Source: an uncultured Pseudokineococcus sp. (GTDB lineage Bacteria > Actinomycetota > Actinomycetes > Actinomycetales > Quadrisphaeraceae). From it: a stretch of DNA of 48,849 bases. The position numbers were made by a program, and so were the translations under genes. The stretch is from contig NZ_CANMAA010000020.1 in NCBI RefSeq assembly GCF_947495735.1, forward strand, positions 1 to 48,849, read 5' to 3'. The notes under the pieces were generated by a model. The model made no database searches and was not told the DNA's origin. It saw only the letters and a program-made list of their open reading frames with translations. Shown here one piece after another: positions 14,876 through 23,361 of this stretch (position 1 is the stretch's first letter; each line of letters starts with the position of its first letter).

Positions 14876-17812
14876 ATGCCCACTCAGCGCCAGCCGGCAC
14901 TGACCATGACCGGCCACCTGCAGTGGACCCGCCACGGGCAGGTCTGGGCCACCTGGCGACTGCGCGCGTCCTCCTACGGGATGCGACCGGTCCGCGAGAA
15001 GAAGACCGTGCGTGACCTGCACCGGGCGCTGCTGCGAGGCCTGGACGGGCAGGCGCTGCTGCTGGGCGTGGTCGCCCTCACCGACCCCACCGAGGTCGTC
15101 GAGCGGATGATCGAGGGTGTCGACCTCGACTCGTGCCCGCAGTGGGTCGAGGAGGCCGAGGCGACCCTGGACCGGCTCTCGGAGCTGCCGATGGGCGCGC
15201 GCACCTTCTGGTTGTCGGTCCCGTTGGCCAACACCGGCCGCGACCGGCTGCTGGCGCCCGGGGCTGCGGCCGTCAACGCCACCCGCGAGACCCTCGCCCT
15301 GCCCATGGCCAGGCCCTCCGCGGCGCAGATCGAGGCGCGGATGGCTCAGGCCGCCGTGCTGCAGGCCGCCATCCCGACCACCTTCGCCCCGACGCCGGCG
15401 AGCGTCGCCGAGCAGGTCTGGCTGGCCGCGCACGCCCAGCGCCGCGGCCTGATGGACCTCCCCGTCCCGACGTCGGGCAGCCCCGCCGCTGACGAGCTCG
15501 TCACCCGCTCGGGCGCGGCGCTGGCCGAGCCGCTGCTCGACGAGGGCGGGCAGGGGGAGGGGCGACGAGGGGACCTGCGCCGGGTCAACCCGTTGAGCCA
15601 GCGCTTCCTGAAGGTGAGCGACCCCGCAGCCGCCGACGTCCTCGACCAGCCGCCGTCCTACCAGGCCCTCATGGTGCTGGGTGACCTGCCCGCCGGCGGC
15701 ATCGTCTTCCCCGGCGCGGAGTACCTGCAGCAGCTGGACCGCGTCGAGGTCGACGTCGACTGGGCCGTGCGCCTGCAGGTCCACAACCGCGACAAGGTCC
15801 TCGCCCGGACCCGCAAGGCGGTCAAAAACCTCAACGACCAGTACGACCAGCAGGACGGCGCCACCAGCACCGGTCACCACTCCCTGGACCTGGCCAAGGA
15901 GCTCCTCGCCGAGTACGAGGCCTCCTTCGCCCACGACCGCATGGAGATCGAGGTCGAGCACACCACGATCATGGCCGTCGGCGGGATCACCGCCGCCGAG
16001 GCCGAGGGCGCCGCCAAGACCGTGTGCAAGGCGATGGCGCAGTTCGACATCCGCCTGGACCGTCCCGTCGGCGCGATGACCGACCTGTGGTGGCAGATGC
16101 AGCCCGGGGTCGCGACCAGCCGGCTCACCGGCCAGCTGGCGCAGATCACCACCAGCTCCCACTACGCGATGGTCTGCCCGGTCACCACCTCCCGGCTCGG
16201 CGACGCCGCCGGGATCCCCATCGCCCAGACCCGCGCCACCAACCGGCCCCAGATCGTGCTGCACGAGATCGACCGGCACACCCAGGGCAACGTCGGCGCC
16301 TCCGTCGCCATCGCCGGCGAGACCGGCGCCGGCAAGACCTACTTCCTGCTGTCGCTGTGCGGCGCCGTCGCCGACAGGGGTGGGCAGTTCCTGTCCATCG
16401 ACCGCTCCTCCGAGGCCGAGTACGCCCGCCTGGCCGCCGAGCTCGACGACCACACCGTCGTCGACATGGCCGACCCGGCCTACTCGATGGACCCGTTGCG
16501 GCTGATCGCCGACCCGGGCCGGGCAGCCCAGGCCGCCGAGACCTTCCTGCTGCCGCTGACCGGCATCAGGGCGCAGTCCCCCGAGGGCGACACCCTTTCG
16601 GAGGTCCTCAGCGCCGAGTACCGCGCCCGCCACCATCTCGAGGGACTGCTCGACGTCGTCGAGCACCTCAACTCCCCGGCCTGCGAGCTCCCCGACGCCG
16701 GAACCCTCGCCTCGCGGCTGCGTTCCTTCGCCCGACGCGGCCTGGGCAAGGTCGTCTTCGACCGGTCCCTGCCGCCGATGCCGATGACCTCCCAGGCCAC
16801 CGTCTGGCTCACCCGCGGCCTGGACCTGCCCACCACGGAGGAGCTGTCCCAGCAGCACCTGTTCAACGGCCTGTCGATGGAGAAGCTCTTCGGCCGCGCC
16901 TACTACGCGCTGATCGCCGGCCTGGCCCGCGAGATCGCCCGGGTCGACCGGTCGCGTCTGACCTTGCTCACCTGCGACGAGACCCACCAGATCAACTCCT
17001 CGCCGGAGTCCCAGCTCGCGGTGACCTTGTTCATCCGCGAGGGGCGACGCACGAACGCCGGCGTGGGGCTGGGCAGCCACGCTCCCGAGCAGGACTTCGG
17101 CGACGAGGTGCAGCGTGGCCTGATCCGCACCCGCGTCGCGGTCCGCCAGCCCGACCGTGCCCTGGCCGAGCAGACCCTGCGCTGGCTCGGTCTCGACCCC
17201 CGCGAGGAGGCGTTCGAGCACCACGTCGAGACGCTCATGCTCGACACCTCCCCGCTGGACCCCGCCACCAACAAGGTCCGCCCTGAGCGGCGCGGCGAGG
17301 GCTTCATGAAAGACGTCCACAGCGGCATCGAGCCGGTGCGCATCCTCGGCCCCGCACTGGCCCGCCGCCGTCGCGCCATGGACACCACCCCCGGTGCCCA
17401 CGCCCAGCTACCCACCGCGCGCCGCCCCGTCGACGTCGACGTCCCGGCGACGAGCCCCGCCCCTGGCGAGACACCGACCACCACACCGGAGGTCCCGGCG
17501 CCCACCGGTGAGCCGGCCCCGGCCGCAGCCACCTCGCCCACCAGGACGCGGACGAGGACCACACCGGCAGCCAAGCCCGCGGCGGCTAGGACGGCCAAAA
17601 CGACGGCCAAGACGACGGCCAGCGGGGCAGCACACCGGTCGACGGCCAAGACCAGCGCCAAGGCGGCGGCCCCTGGGACCGCCGCGACGCCCCCTCGGGC
17701 GCGCCGCACCGCCACGTCCCCGGAGCAGGCGACGCCCGCGCCCACCGACGAGCCGGACGCGGCGCCGACGGTCGCGCGCCCACGCCGCAGCCGCGCGACG
17801 GCGACCTCGTGA
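14876..17812 (+). CDS. VirB4/TraC-like conjugation ATPase
   Basis: 978 residues; GAGGAG lies nine bases before the ATG. The N-terminal ~450 residues match the VirB4-type domain layout, followed by Walker A AIAGETGAGKTYFLLSL (P-loop about 481-488) and Walker B TLLTCDETHQIN (about residue 700). RRTNAGVGLGSHAPEQDF with the later RTRVAVRQ is the usual sensor region of this family. Residues beyond ~830 form a long Thr/Pro/Ala/Lys tail with KTTAKTTA-like repeats. VirB4 proteins energise assembly and transport of type IV secretion channels at the inner membrane. It overlaps the next gene by four bases (GTGA). Confidence 0.9.
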   Translation: MPTQRQPALTMTGHLQWTRHGQVWATWRLRASSYGMRPVREKKTVRDLHRALLRGLDGQALLLGVVALTDPTEVVERMIEGVDLDSCPQWVEEAEATLDRLSELPMGARTFWLSVPLANTGRDRLLAPGAAAVNATRETLALPMARPSAAQIEARMAQAAVLQAAIPTTFAPTPASVAEQVWLAAHAQRRGLMDLPVPTSGSPAADELVTRSGAALAEPLLDEGGQGEGRRGDLRRVNPLSQRFLKVSDPAAADVLDQPPSYQALMVLGDLPAGGIVFPGAEYLQQLDRVEVDVDWAVRLQVHNRDKVLARTRKAVKNLNDQYDQQDGATSTGHHSLDLAKELLAEYEASFAHDRMEIEVEHTTIMAVGGITAAEAEGAAKTVCKAMAQFDIRLDRPVGAMTDLWWQMQPGVATSRLTGQLAQITTSSHYAMVCPVTTSRLGDAAGIPIAQTRATNRPQIVLHEIDRHTQGNVGASVAIAGETGAGKTYFLLSLCGAVADRGGQFLSIDRSSEAEYARLAAELDDHTVVDMADPAYSMDPLRLIADPGRAAQAAETFLLPLTGIRAQSPEGDTLSEVLSAEYRARHHLEGLLDVVEHLNSPACELPDAGTLASRLRSFARRGLGKVVFDRSLPPMPMTSQATVWLTRGLDLPTTEELSQQHLFNGLSMEKLFGRAYYALIAGLAREIARVDRSRLTLLTCDETHQINSSPESQLAVTLFIREGRRTNAGVGLGSHAPEQDFGDEVQRGLIRTRVAVRQPDRALAEQTLRWLGLDPREEAFEHHVETLMLDTSPLDPATNKVRPERRGEGFMKDVHSGIEPVRILGPALARRRRAMDTTPGAHAQLPTARRPVDVDVPATSPAPGETPTTTPEVPAPTGEPAPAAATSPTRTRTRTTPAAKPAAARTAKTTAKTTASGAAHRSTAKTSAKAAAPGTAATPPRARRTATSPEQATPAPTDEPDAAPTVARPRRSRATATS

Positions 17813-20085
17813 GCACCCGCACGCCCCGTCCCCGGCGCCCCGCCAGCCTGGTCCTCGCCGGAGTGGTCCTGGCGCTGCTCGGCGTGCTCACGGCCGCAAC
17901 GCCGGCCTCGGCGTCGTCGGCGACCGCACTGGCCGACCTGATGGGCACCGAGGACCCCTCCGGGCACCAGATCACCGACTACCAGCTCGCCGTCGACGAC
18001 GGCGGCTGGAGCGGGCGCACCACCGGCCAGAGCATCAGCGCCTGGCTCCTGACCAGCGCCTGGGACAACTACCGCTTCACGGTCGGCGTCGCGCTGTGGC
18101 TCTACGAGCAGGCCCGCGCCCTGACCTGGCTCGAGGTCGTCCGGGCACCGCTGGAGCAGGTCGCCACCGTGCTCGAGCAGGTCGTCGACGAGCTCGGCCT
18201 CATCCCGCTGTTCGCCGTCATCGCCGCCGTCATCGCCGGCGCCTGGGCACGCTCGGGCCGCTACGGCACCGCCGGGTCGCAGTTCGCCATCGCCCTGGTG
18301 CTGTCGGTGCTCGCCGGAGGGATCCTGGCCAACCCCGTCGCCGTCCTCACGGACGAGAACGGGGCCCTGTCGACCGCCCAGGACATCGGCCTGGAGATCA
18401 GCGACCGGGTCAGCGCCGGGCCCGTCACCTACGGGCCGCCGGCACCCGGCGACTCCCAGATCGCCCCCCAGGACGAGGGCGTGTCCAGCCAGCTGATCGA
18501 CCTGTTCGTCCGCACCCCGCACCAGGTCCTCAACTACGGCTCGGTGATCTCCCCAAGATGTGTCGAGGCCTACGACCGCTCCCTGGACGCCGACGACACC
18601 GAGGAGGCCCGCGAGATCGTCGGGGACTGCGACGAGGCCTACGCCGAGGCCGCCGCAGCTCCGGGCGACGCGCTACCGACGATGACGGTCATCGCCCCCG
18701 GCGCAGGCGTGCTCCTGCTCCTGCTGGTGACCCTCACCGCCGTCCTGATGATCGCCACCCTCGGCGCGTTGTGGCAGGCCGTGATGCTGGTGGTCAACCT
18801 CGTCAAGGGCATCCTCCCGGCGCAGGGGCGGCTGGAGTTCTGGCAGTGCCTGTTCCAGATCCTGTCCTGGCTGCTGGTGATGGTTCTGGCGCTCGTCGGG
18901 GTGGGGCTCTACGTCCGGCTCCTGCAGGTCGTCCTGAACACCGCCGAGTGGGGGCCGCTGCAGACCTTCCTGATCGTCGACATCCTCATGCTCATCGCCG
19001 CCGGGTGGCTGGTCAGCATGGTCATCAAGAACCGCAAGGCCGGGAAGAAGTGGGGCAAGAGGGTCTCCGACAAGACCTCACCGACCCCGGTTGCGCCCAA
19101 GACGCCCTCGCCGGTGGCCACGATGGTCCAGTCCGCCGCGGGCCAGGGGCTCGCGATGGCCGGCAACCGGGCCATCGGCGGCGTGGGCAGCGCGCTCACC
19201 TCGGGCGCCGGCGCTCGAGGCGGCACCTTCAGCGGCGCCGGCTCGGGCGGGCCGACCCCCACCGTGACCCAGCGCGCCGCGGGAGCCGCCCGGCTCACCG
19301 GCAAGGGCGCGATGCTCGCCACCAAGGTGGCACTGGGGTCGACCGTCGGGCTGCCCGTCTACGCACCCCGCGTCGCCCTGCAGGCCGCCAGCGCCGCCTC
19401 GTCAGCCAGCACCGCCATGCGCGCCAAGCTCGCCGCCTCCAAGGCCCGCGCCAGCGCCGGCGTCGCCGACCGCGTCGGCCAAGCCCGCGACTTCGGCCAG
19501 GAGTACGCGCACAACGTCGCCGTCGCCGGTCGTGTCGCCGGCAAGTACAGCGGCGCCACCGCGGCGGGTCGGGCCGTCGGCAAGGGCGCGACCACGGCCG
19601 CCGGCGCCGCCGCCGCAGCGTCGGTGGCGCCCCGGGTGGCGGCCCAGCTGCGCAGGCCCGCGGGTGCGAACCCGTCGGCGACCCAGGCAGCTGTGCAGGA
19701 GCTGGCCCGCCGCCGCGCTGACGCCGACGCCCGCACCTCACCGGCGTCGCCAGCAGCCCCCACGGCAGTCTCAACGGCGGCTCCGGTGGCGCCGTCCCCG
19801 GTGAACGTGCCGGGCGCGACCGGCCACGACGAGGTCACCTACGACCGGCTCACGGTCGGGCAGCGGCTGCGGCAGCGGGCGCAGACGGCGTGGGCGGCTA
19901 GCCCGCTGGGGTCCACGCGGGAGTCGTCGACGCCGCCCGCGGCCGCCCAGGCCGCCTCGTCCTCCGCGTCGACGCCGCCGGCGGCCCCGCCCGCCCCCGG
20001 GGCCGGCGCCAACGACGGCGCCGCCGCTGCGCGCGTGAGCGAGCTGCGCGCCCGCCTGGCCGCAGCCCGCGGCCGCCAGCGCTGA
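17809..20085 (+). CDS. Polytopic membrane protein, VirB6/TrbL-type channel candidate
   Basis: 758 residues from a GTG overlapping the VirB4 stop. A signal-like helix ends in TPASASSAT. Membrane helices follow around FAVIAAVIAGAW, FAIALVLSVLAGGIL, GVLLLLLVTLTAVLMIATLG, LLVMVLALVGVGLYV and FLIVDILMLIAAGWLV. The second half (from ~410) is soluble, Ala-rich and helical, with repeats of small residues. This layout, after VirB4 in the operon, is that of the VirB6/TrbL-like or TcpH-like pore protein of actinobacterial T4SS. No specific family motif was identified, so the role is inferred from topology and order. Confidence 0.72.
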   Translation: MSTRTPRPRRPASLVLAGVVLALLGVLTAATPASASSATALADLMGTEDPSGHQITDYQLAVDDGGWSGRTTGQSISAWLLTSAWDNYRFTVGVALWLYEQARALTWLEVVRAPLEQVATVLEQVVDELGLIPLFAVIAAVIAGAWARSGRYGTAGSQFAIALVLSVLAGGILANPVAVLTDENGALSTAQDIGLEISDRVSAGPVTYGPPAPGDSQIAPQDEGVSSQLIDLFVRTPHQVLNYGSVISPRCVEAYDRSLDADDTEEAREIVGDCDEAYAEAAAAPGDALPTMTVIAPGAGVLLLLLVTLTAVLMIATLGALWQAVMLVVNLVKGILPAQGRLEFWQCLFQILSWLLVMVLALVGVGLYVRLLQVVLNTAEWGPLQTFLIVDILMLIAAGWLVSMVIKNRKAGKKWGKRVSDKTSPTPVAPKTPSPVATMVQSAAGQGLAMAGNRAIGGVGSALTSGAGARGGTFSGAGSGGPTPTVTQRAAGAARLTGKGAMLATKVALGSTVGLPVYAPRVALQAASAASSASTAMRAKLAASKARASAGVADRVGQARDFGQEYAHNVAVAGRVAGKYSGATAAGRAVGKGATTAAGAAAAASVAPRVAAQLRRPAGANPSATQAAVQELARRRADADARTSPASPAAPTAVSTAAPVAPSPVNVPGATGHDEVTYDRLTVGQRLRQRAQTAWAASPLGSTRESSTPPAAAQAASSSASTPPAAPPAPGAGANDGAAAARVSELRARLAAARGRQR

Positions 20086-20088
20086 TCC

Positions 20089-21711
20089 GTGGACGTCGAC
20101 GAGCCCGACGAGGGCGGCACCTCGACCTGGGTCGTCGCTGCGATCGCCTCCGTGGTCGTCGGCGTCCTGGTCGTCGGCCTCATGGCCGCCGGCGCGGTGT
20201 TCGTGGCCGTGCTCGGCGGGGCAGTGGCCTCCAACACCGCGGCGCAGGCCGCCGCCGGCTCTTGCCTGGGCGCCGGCACCAGCGGTGGCGTGCTCGTCAG
20301 CGGCCCCGGCGCCGGCGGTGGAGGCTTGGCGCGCTCGGACCTCAGCCCCGAGCAGGTCGAGCGGGCCCGCGAGATCGTCGCGGTGGGGGAGCAGCGCGGA
20401 CTGCCGCAGCGGGCGGTGGTGATCGCGCTGGCGACCGCGGCGCAGGAGTCGGGGTACCGCAACTACGCCAACGACGGCACCGGGCAGCTGCGCGCCGACC
20501 AGCGGGACGTGGCGCTGTCGCTGGACTTCCCCCACGACGCGGTCGGGCGCGACCACGGGTCGGTCAACGCCTTCCAGCAGCAGTACCCGATCTGGGGGCC
20601 GCTGGAGGTGCTGATGGAGCCGCTGTCGGCGGCGGGCCTGTTCTATGACGCGCTGCTCGAGGTCGACGGGTGGGACCAGCTGCCGGTCACGGTGGCCGCC
20701 CAGCGGGTGCAGCGCTCGGCGTTCCCCGACGCCTACGCCGACGACGAGGCCCTCGCGGTCCAGCTGGCCACCGAGCTCGCCGGCGCCGGCGCCGGCGCCC
20801 TCAGCGGTGGCACGGGCGACGTCGTGCCCGCTGCGGCGAGCGGGCCGGTCCTGTGCGGCGGCGGGCCGGCGCTGACGTGCGCCCCGACCGGCCTGGCCGG
20901 CGAGGAAGGCCTGACCCCGGACGCACTGCGGGTGCTGCGGTGCGTGCAGCAGACCTTCGGCGACCACACCTACGGCGGGGTGGGGAAGCGGGCGGCCAAC
21001 CCCGGCAGCGACCACCCCTCGGGGCGCGCCGTCGACGTGATGGTCGACGCCTGGGACACCTCGGCCGGGCGAGCCCACGGCGACGACGTCGCCGCCTACC
21101 TGCAGACCAACGCCGCCGGCCTCGGCGTGAAGTACCTGATCTGGGGCGCCCAGATCTGGCACGCCGAGCGCCCCGACGAGGGCTGGCGTCCCTACACCCA
21201 CCCCTCCGGCGGCGGCGGGCCGACGCTGGCGCACCTGGACCACGTGCACGTGTCCGTCTACGGCGACGCCGCCACCGCCCCCGCCGGCACCGGCGGCCCT
21301 TGGGTGCTGCCGACGTCGGGCCCGGTGACCAGCCCCTTCGGCATGCGCATGCACCCGATCCGCGGAGTCATGCGCATGCACAACGGCCAGGACCTCGCCC
21401 CGCCCGCCGGCACCCCGGTCGTGGCGGCCGCGGCCGGCACCGTGACTCACTCCGGCCCGATGGGCACCTACGGCAACCTCGTGATCATCGACCACGACGG
21501 CGGGGTGCAGACCTACTACGCCCACCTGCAGAACGGCCTGCTGCCCCTGGTCGGCACGCCGGTGCAGGCCGGCCAGCTGATCGCCCGGGTCGGCAGCACC
21601 GGCGGGTCGACCGGCCCGCACCTGCACTTCGAGGTCCGCGTCGCCGGCGAGCCGGTCGACCCGGTCGCCTACCTCGCCCAGCGCGGCGTCATCGTCCTCA
21701 GCCGAGCGTGA
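20089..21711 (+). CDS. Three-domain peptidoglycan hydrolase of the conjugation system (M23 C-terminus)
   Basis: 540 residues from a GTG three bases after the previous stop. One N-terminal membrane helix (13-45) anchors it outward. Domain 1 (about 90-240) looks lysozyme-like, with AAQESGYRN as a possible catalytic Glu. Domain 2 (about 265-395) has GSDHPSGRAVDVMVD and HLDHVHVSVYG, the zinc pattern of M15/ARB_07466-like carboxypeptidase domains. Domain 3 is an M23 endopeptidase with HNGQDLAPPAGTPVVA and TGPHLHFEVRV. Such enzymes (TcpG/VirB1 type) open the wall for the channel. Three putative wall-cutting domains in one chain is unusual. Confidence 0.82.
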   Translation: MDVDEPDEGGTSTWVVAAIASVVVGVLVVGLMAAGAVFVAVLGGAVASNTAAQAAAGSCLGAGTSGGVLVSGPGAGGGGLARSDLSPEQVERAREIVAVGEQRGLPQRAVVIALATAAQESGYRNYANDGTGQLRADQRDVALSLDFPHDAVGRDHGSVNAFQQQYPIWGPLEVLMEPLSAAGLFYDALLEVDGWDQLPVTVAAQRVQRSAFPDAYADDEALAVQLATELAGAGAGALSGGTGDVVPAAASGPVLCGGGPALTCAPTGLAGEEGLTPDALRVLRCVQQTFGDHTYGGVGKRAANPGSDHPSGRAVDVMVDAWDTSAGRAHGDDVAAYLQTNAAGLGVKYLIWGAQIWHAERPDEGWRPYTHPSGGGGPTLAHLDHVHVSVYGDAATAPAGTGGPWVLPTSGPVTSPFGMRMHPIRGVMRMHNGQDLAPPAGTPVVAAAAGTVTHSGPMGTYGNLVIIDHDGGVQTYYAHLQNGLLPLVGTPVQAGQLIARVGSTGGSTGPHLHFEVRVAGEPVDPVAYLAQRGVIVLSRA

Positions 21712-21722
21712 GGACCACCGCC

Positions 21723-22373
21723 ATGCCCACCCCCACCCGGAGGCCCACGTCTCCGCCGGCAGCAGCGCCGACGTCGCGGCGGTCCTGGCTGGTGCCCGCG
21801 GCCGCGGCCGCCGTCCTGTTCGCCGCCGGCGCGTGGCTGCTCGCCCCGACCGCCGCCGACCTCCTCACGCCCGGCCTGTCGGCCACCTCGTCGACGACCG
21901 CCCCCGCCGGTCCGGCGCCCGCGCGCGACGAGCCGGCCGCCGACCAACCGCCCGTCACCACGACGTCGACGTCGACGAGGGCTCCCTCGAGCGCCCCGCC
22001 CTCGGACCAGCCGCAGCAGCCCACGCCCGCGGCCATCGAGACCGCGCCCACCGACACCGGCGAGGCGCCGCCGGAGCAGCAGTGGCGCCCGGTCGCCGAG
22101 GGCTTCGCGGCAGACTTCGCCGCCCCCGGCGAGGACTGGGCCCAGCGCCTGGCCGCCTGGACCACTCCCGAGCTCGCGCAGGCCTACGCCTACACCGACC
22201 CGAACCGCCAGCCCTCCGCCGACCTTGCCGAGCTCGAGATCCACGAGGAGGGCCCAACGAGCGTTCGCGTGCTGGCGACCTACACCAGCGTGGTCGATGG
22301 TGACTTCGCCATCGACCTGCGGGTCCTGCTCACGCTTGATGGTTGGCGTGTCAGCTCGGCAGCGCCTGCGTGA
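21723..22373 (+). CDS. Single-pass secreted-domain protein at the end of the conjugation operon
   Basis: 216 residues from the ATG at 21723, 12 bases after the hydrolase stop. A basic N-terminus and one helix (WLVPAAAAAVLFAAGAWLLA) are followed by a Thr/Pro/Ser linker and a C-terminal domain of ~100 residues: EGFAADFAAPGEDWAQRLAA, YTDPNRQPSADLAELEI, VRVLATYTSVVDGDFAIDLR and LLTLDGWRVSSAAP. The last part recalls one NTF2-like half of TcpC/VirB8 proteins, so it may be a second, reduced VirB8-type subunit. The family call is weak. It is the last gene of the plus-strand T4SS operon. Confidence 0.65.
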   Translation: MPTPTRRPTSPPAAAPTSRRSWLVPAAAAAVLFAAGAWLLAPTAADLLTPGLSATSSTTAPAGPAPARDEPAADQPPVTTTSTSTRAPSSAPPSDQPQQPTPAAIETAPTDTGEAPPEQQWRPVAEGFAADFAAPGEDWAQRLAAWTTPELAQAYAYTDPNRQPSADLAELEIHEEGPTSVRVLATYTSVVDGDFAIDLRVLLTLDGWRVSSAAPA

Positions 22374-22453
22374 AAGGTGCGGCCGCCGTCAAAGCCCATG
22401 CCTAACGTGGTGCTGCGGCCCGCGCTGCTGCGCGGAATTGCAGGCTCGACCGG

Positions 22454-23245
22454 TCAGTGGTGACGGGAGCGGCGCTGCTCGTAGAGCGCTGACGCAAGCT
22501 CGACTAGGTTGAGCACAGTGGCAGCAATCATGGTCAGCTGCTCAATCGACGCGCTAATGCTGATTTGACGGACGTCGCCGTTGTCGAGGGTCACGTCTTC
22601 GTGCTCCAGCATGGCGAAGGTGGCCCAGGCGCGACCGTGTGCGATGCCGCTGCCGGTCATCCACAGCAGTTCTAATACGTCAGCAGGAAGGGCTGTCGCG
22701 GTGGCTGCCTCGCGGACCACCTTGACGTAGCTGAATCGGCCCAGCACGGCGTCGGGGTCCTCGAAGCCGCGAGCGCGTGCGAGTTCCCTGATTTCTTCGT
22801 AGCGCTCGGCGGGCAGCCGCCCCGGCGGGGCCGGCGAAACGCCGGACAGCTCCTGCGCGCGACCGGACTCATAGACATCGTGACCGGCCAGCTTGAGCCG
22901 TCGACGGATGCGCTCGTCACGGGAGGCGGGGGCCAGGAGCCACACGGCCGTCGCGGCGTGCTCGAGCGCGGAGCGCAACAAGGTGTGGTGCGCCCAGGGC
23001 TGTGTCCGGTGCGCGTCCTCGACCAGTGCTCGGACGGCCTCGAGCTTGTCCAGGGCGAGGGTCAGGGCCAACCACGCCGCGTGAGAAAGGTGCAGCGGTG
23101 CCGTCGCGGCGTCGTCACCGGCCGACGCGCTGCCGTCCTGGACGGTCGGGGACGGCTCCTGGGTGATCAAGAAGTTGTTGCGGATCCGCGCGAAGATTTG
23201 CTGCGGGTCAGGAACTCCAGGAACTGAGCTCGGTGCGTCGTTCAC
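22454..23245 (-). CDS. Helical protein with a possible HEPN motif
   Basis: 263 residues from a GTG at 23245. The protein is almost entirely helical. The segment DKLEAVRALVEDAHRTQPWA followed by TLLRSALEHAATAVWLLAP contains R91-x4-H96, which fits the RX4-6H signature of HEPN ribonuclease or HEPN-like domains; SGIAHGRAW near residue 200 adds another conserved-looking His. HEPN proteins often act as toxins or partners in defence loci. It lies 116 bases downstream of SIR2-A on the same strand. I cannot exclude an unrelated helical family such as DUF5677-like proteins, which share this look. Confidence 0.55.
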   Translation of the reverse strand: MNDAPSSVPGVPDPQQIFARIRNNFLITQEPSPTVQDGSASAGDDAATAPLHLSHAAWLALTLALDKLEAVRALVEDAHRTQPWAHHTLLRSALEHAATAVWLLAPASRDERIRRRLKLAGHDVYESGRAQELSGVSPAPPGRLPAERYEEIRELARARGFEDPDAVLGRFSYVKVVREAATATALPADVLELLWMTGSGIAHGRAWATFAMLEHEDVTLDNGDVRQISISASIEQLTMIAATVLNLVELASALYEQRRSRHH

Positions 23246-23361
23246 GGCCTCAGCCTCGTCGAGAGGCAGGAGCGGCGGCCAGCTGAAGGCGTACCTCGGC
23301 GTCCCTGGGCCGGCGCTGAGCCCCTTCGGTCACCGCCAGGACGTGCGCGCCACCGGTCGGA

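Noticed and set aside
14765-17401. An 878-codon open frame on the minus strand opposite the VirB4-like gene
   Set aside because: Gly/Val/Gln-rich low-complexity product with no motif; it mirrors the codon bias of the real VirB4 gene, which has intact Walker motifs.
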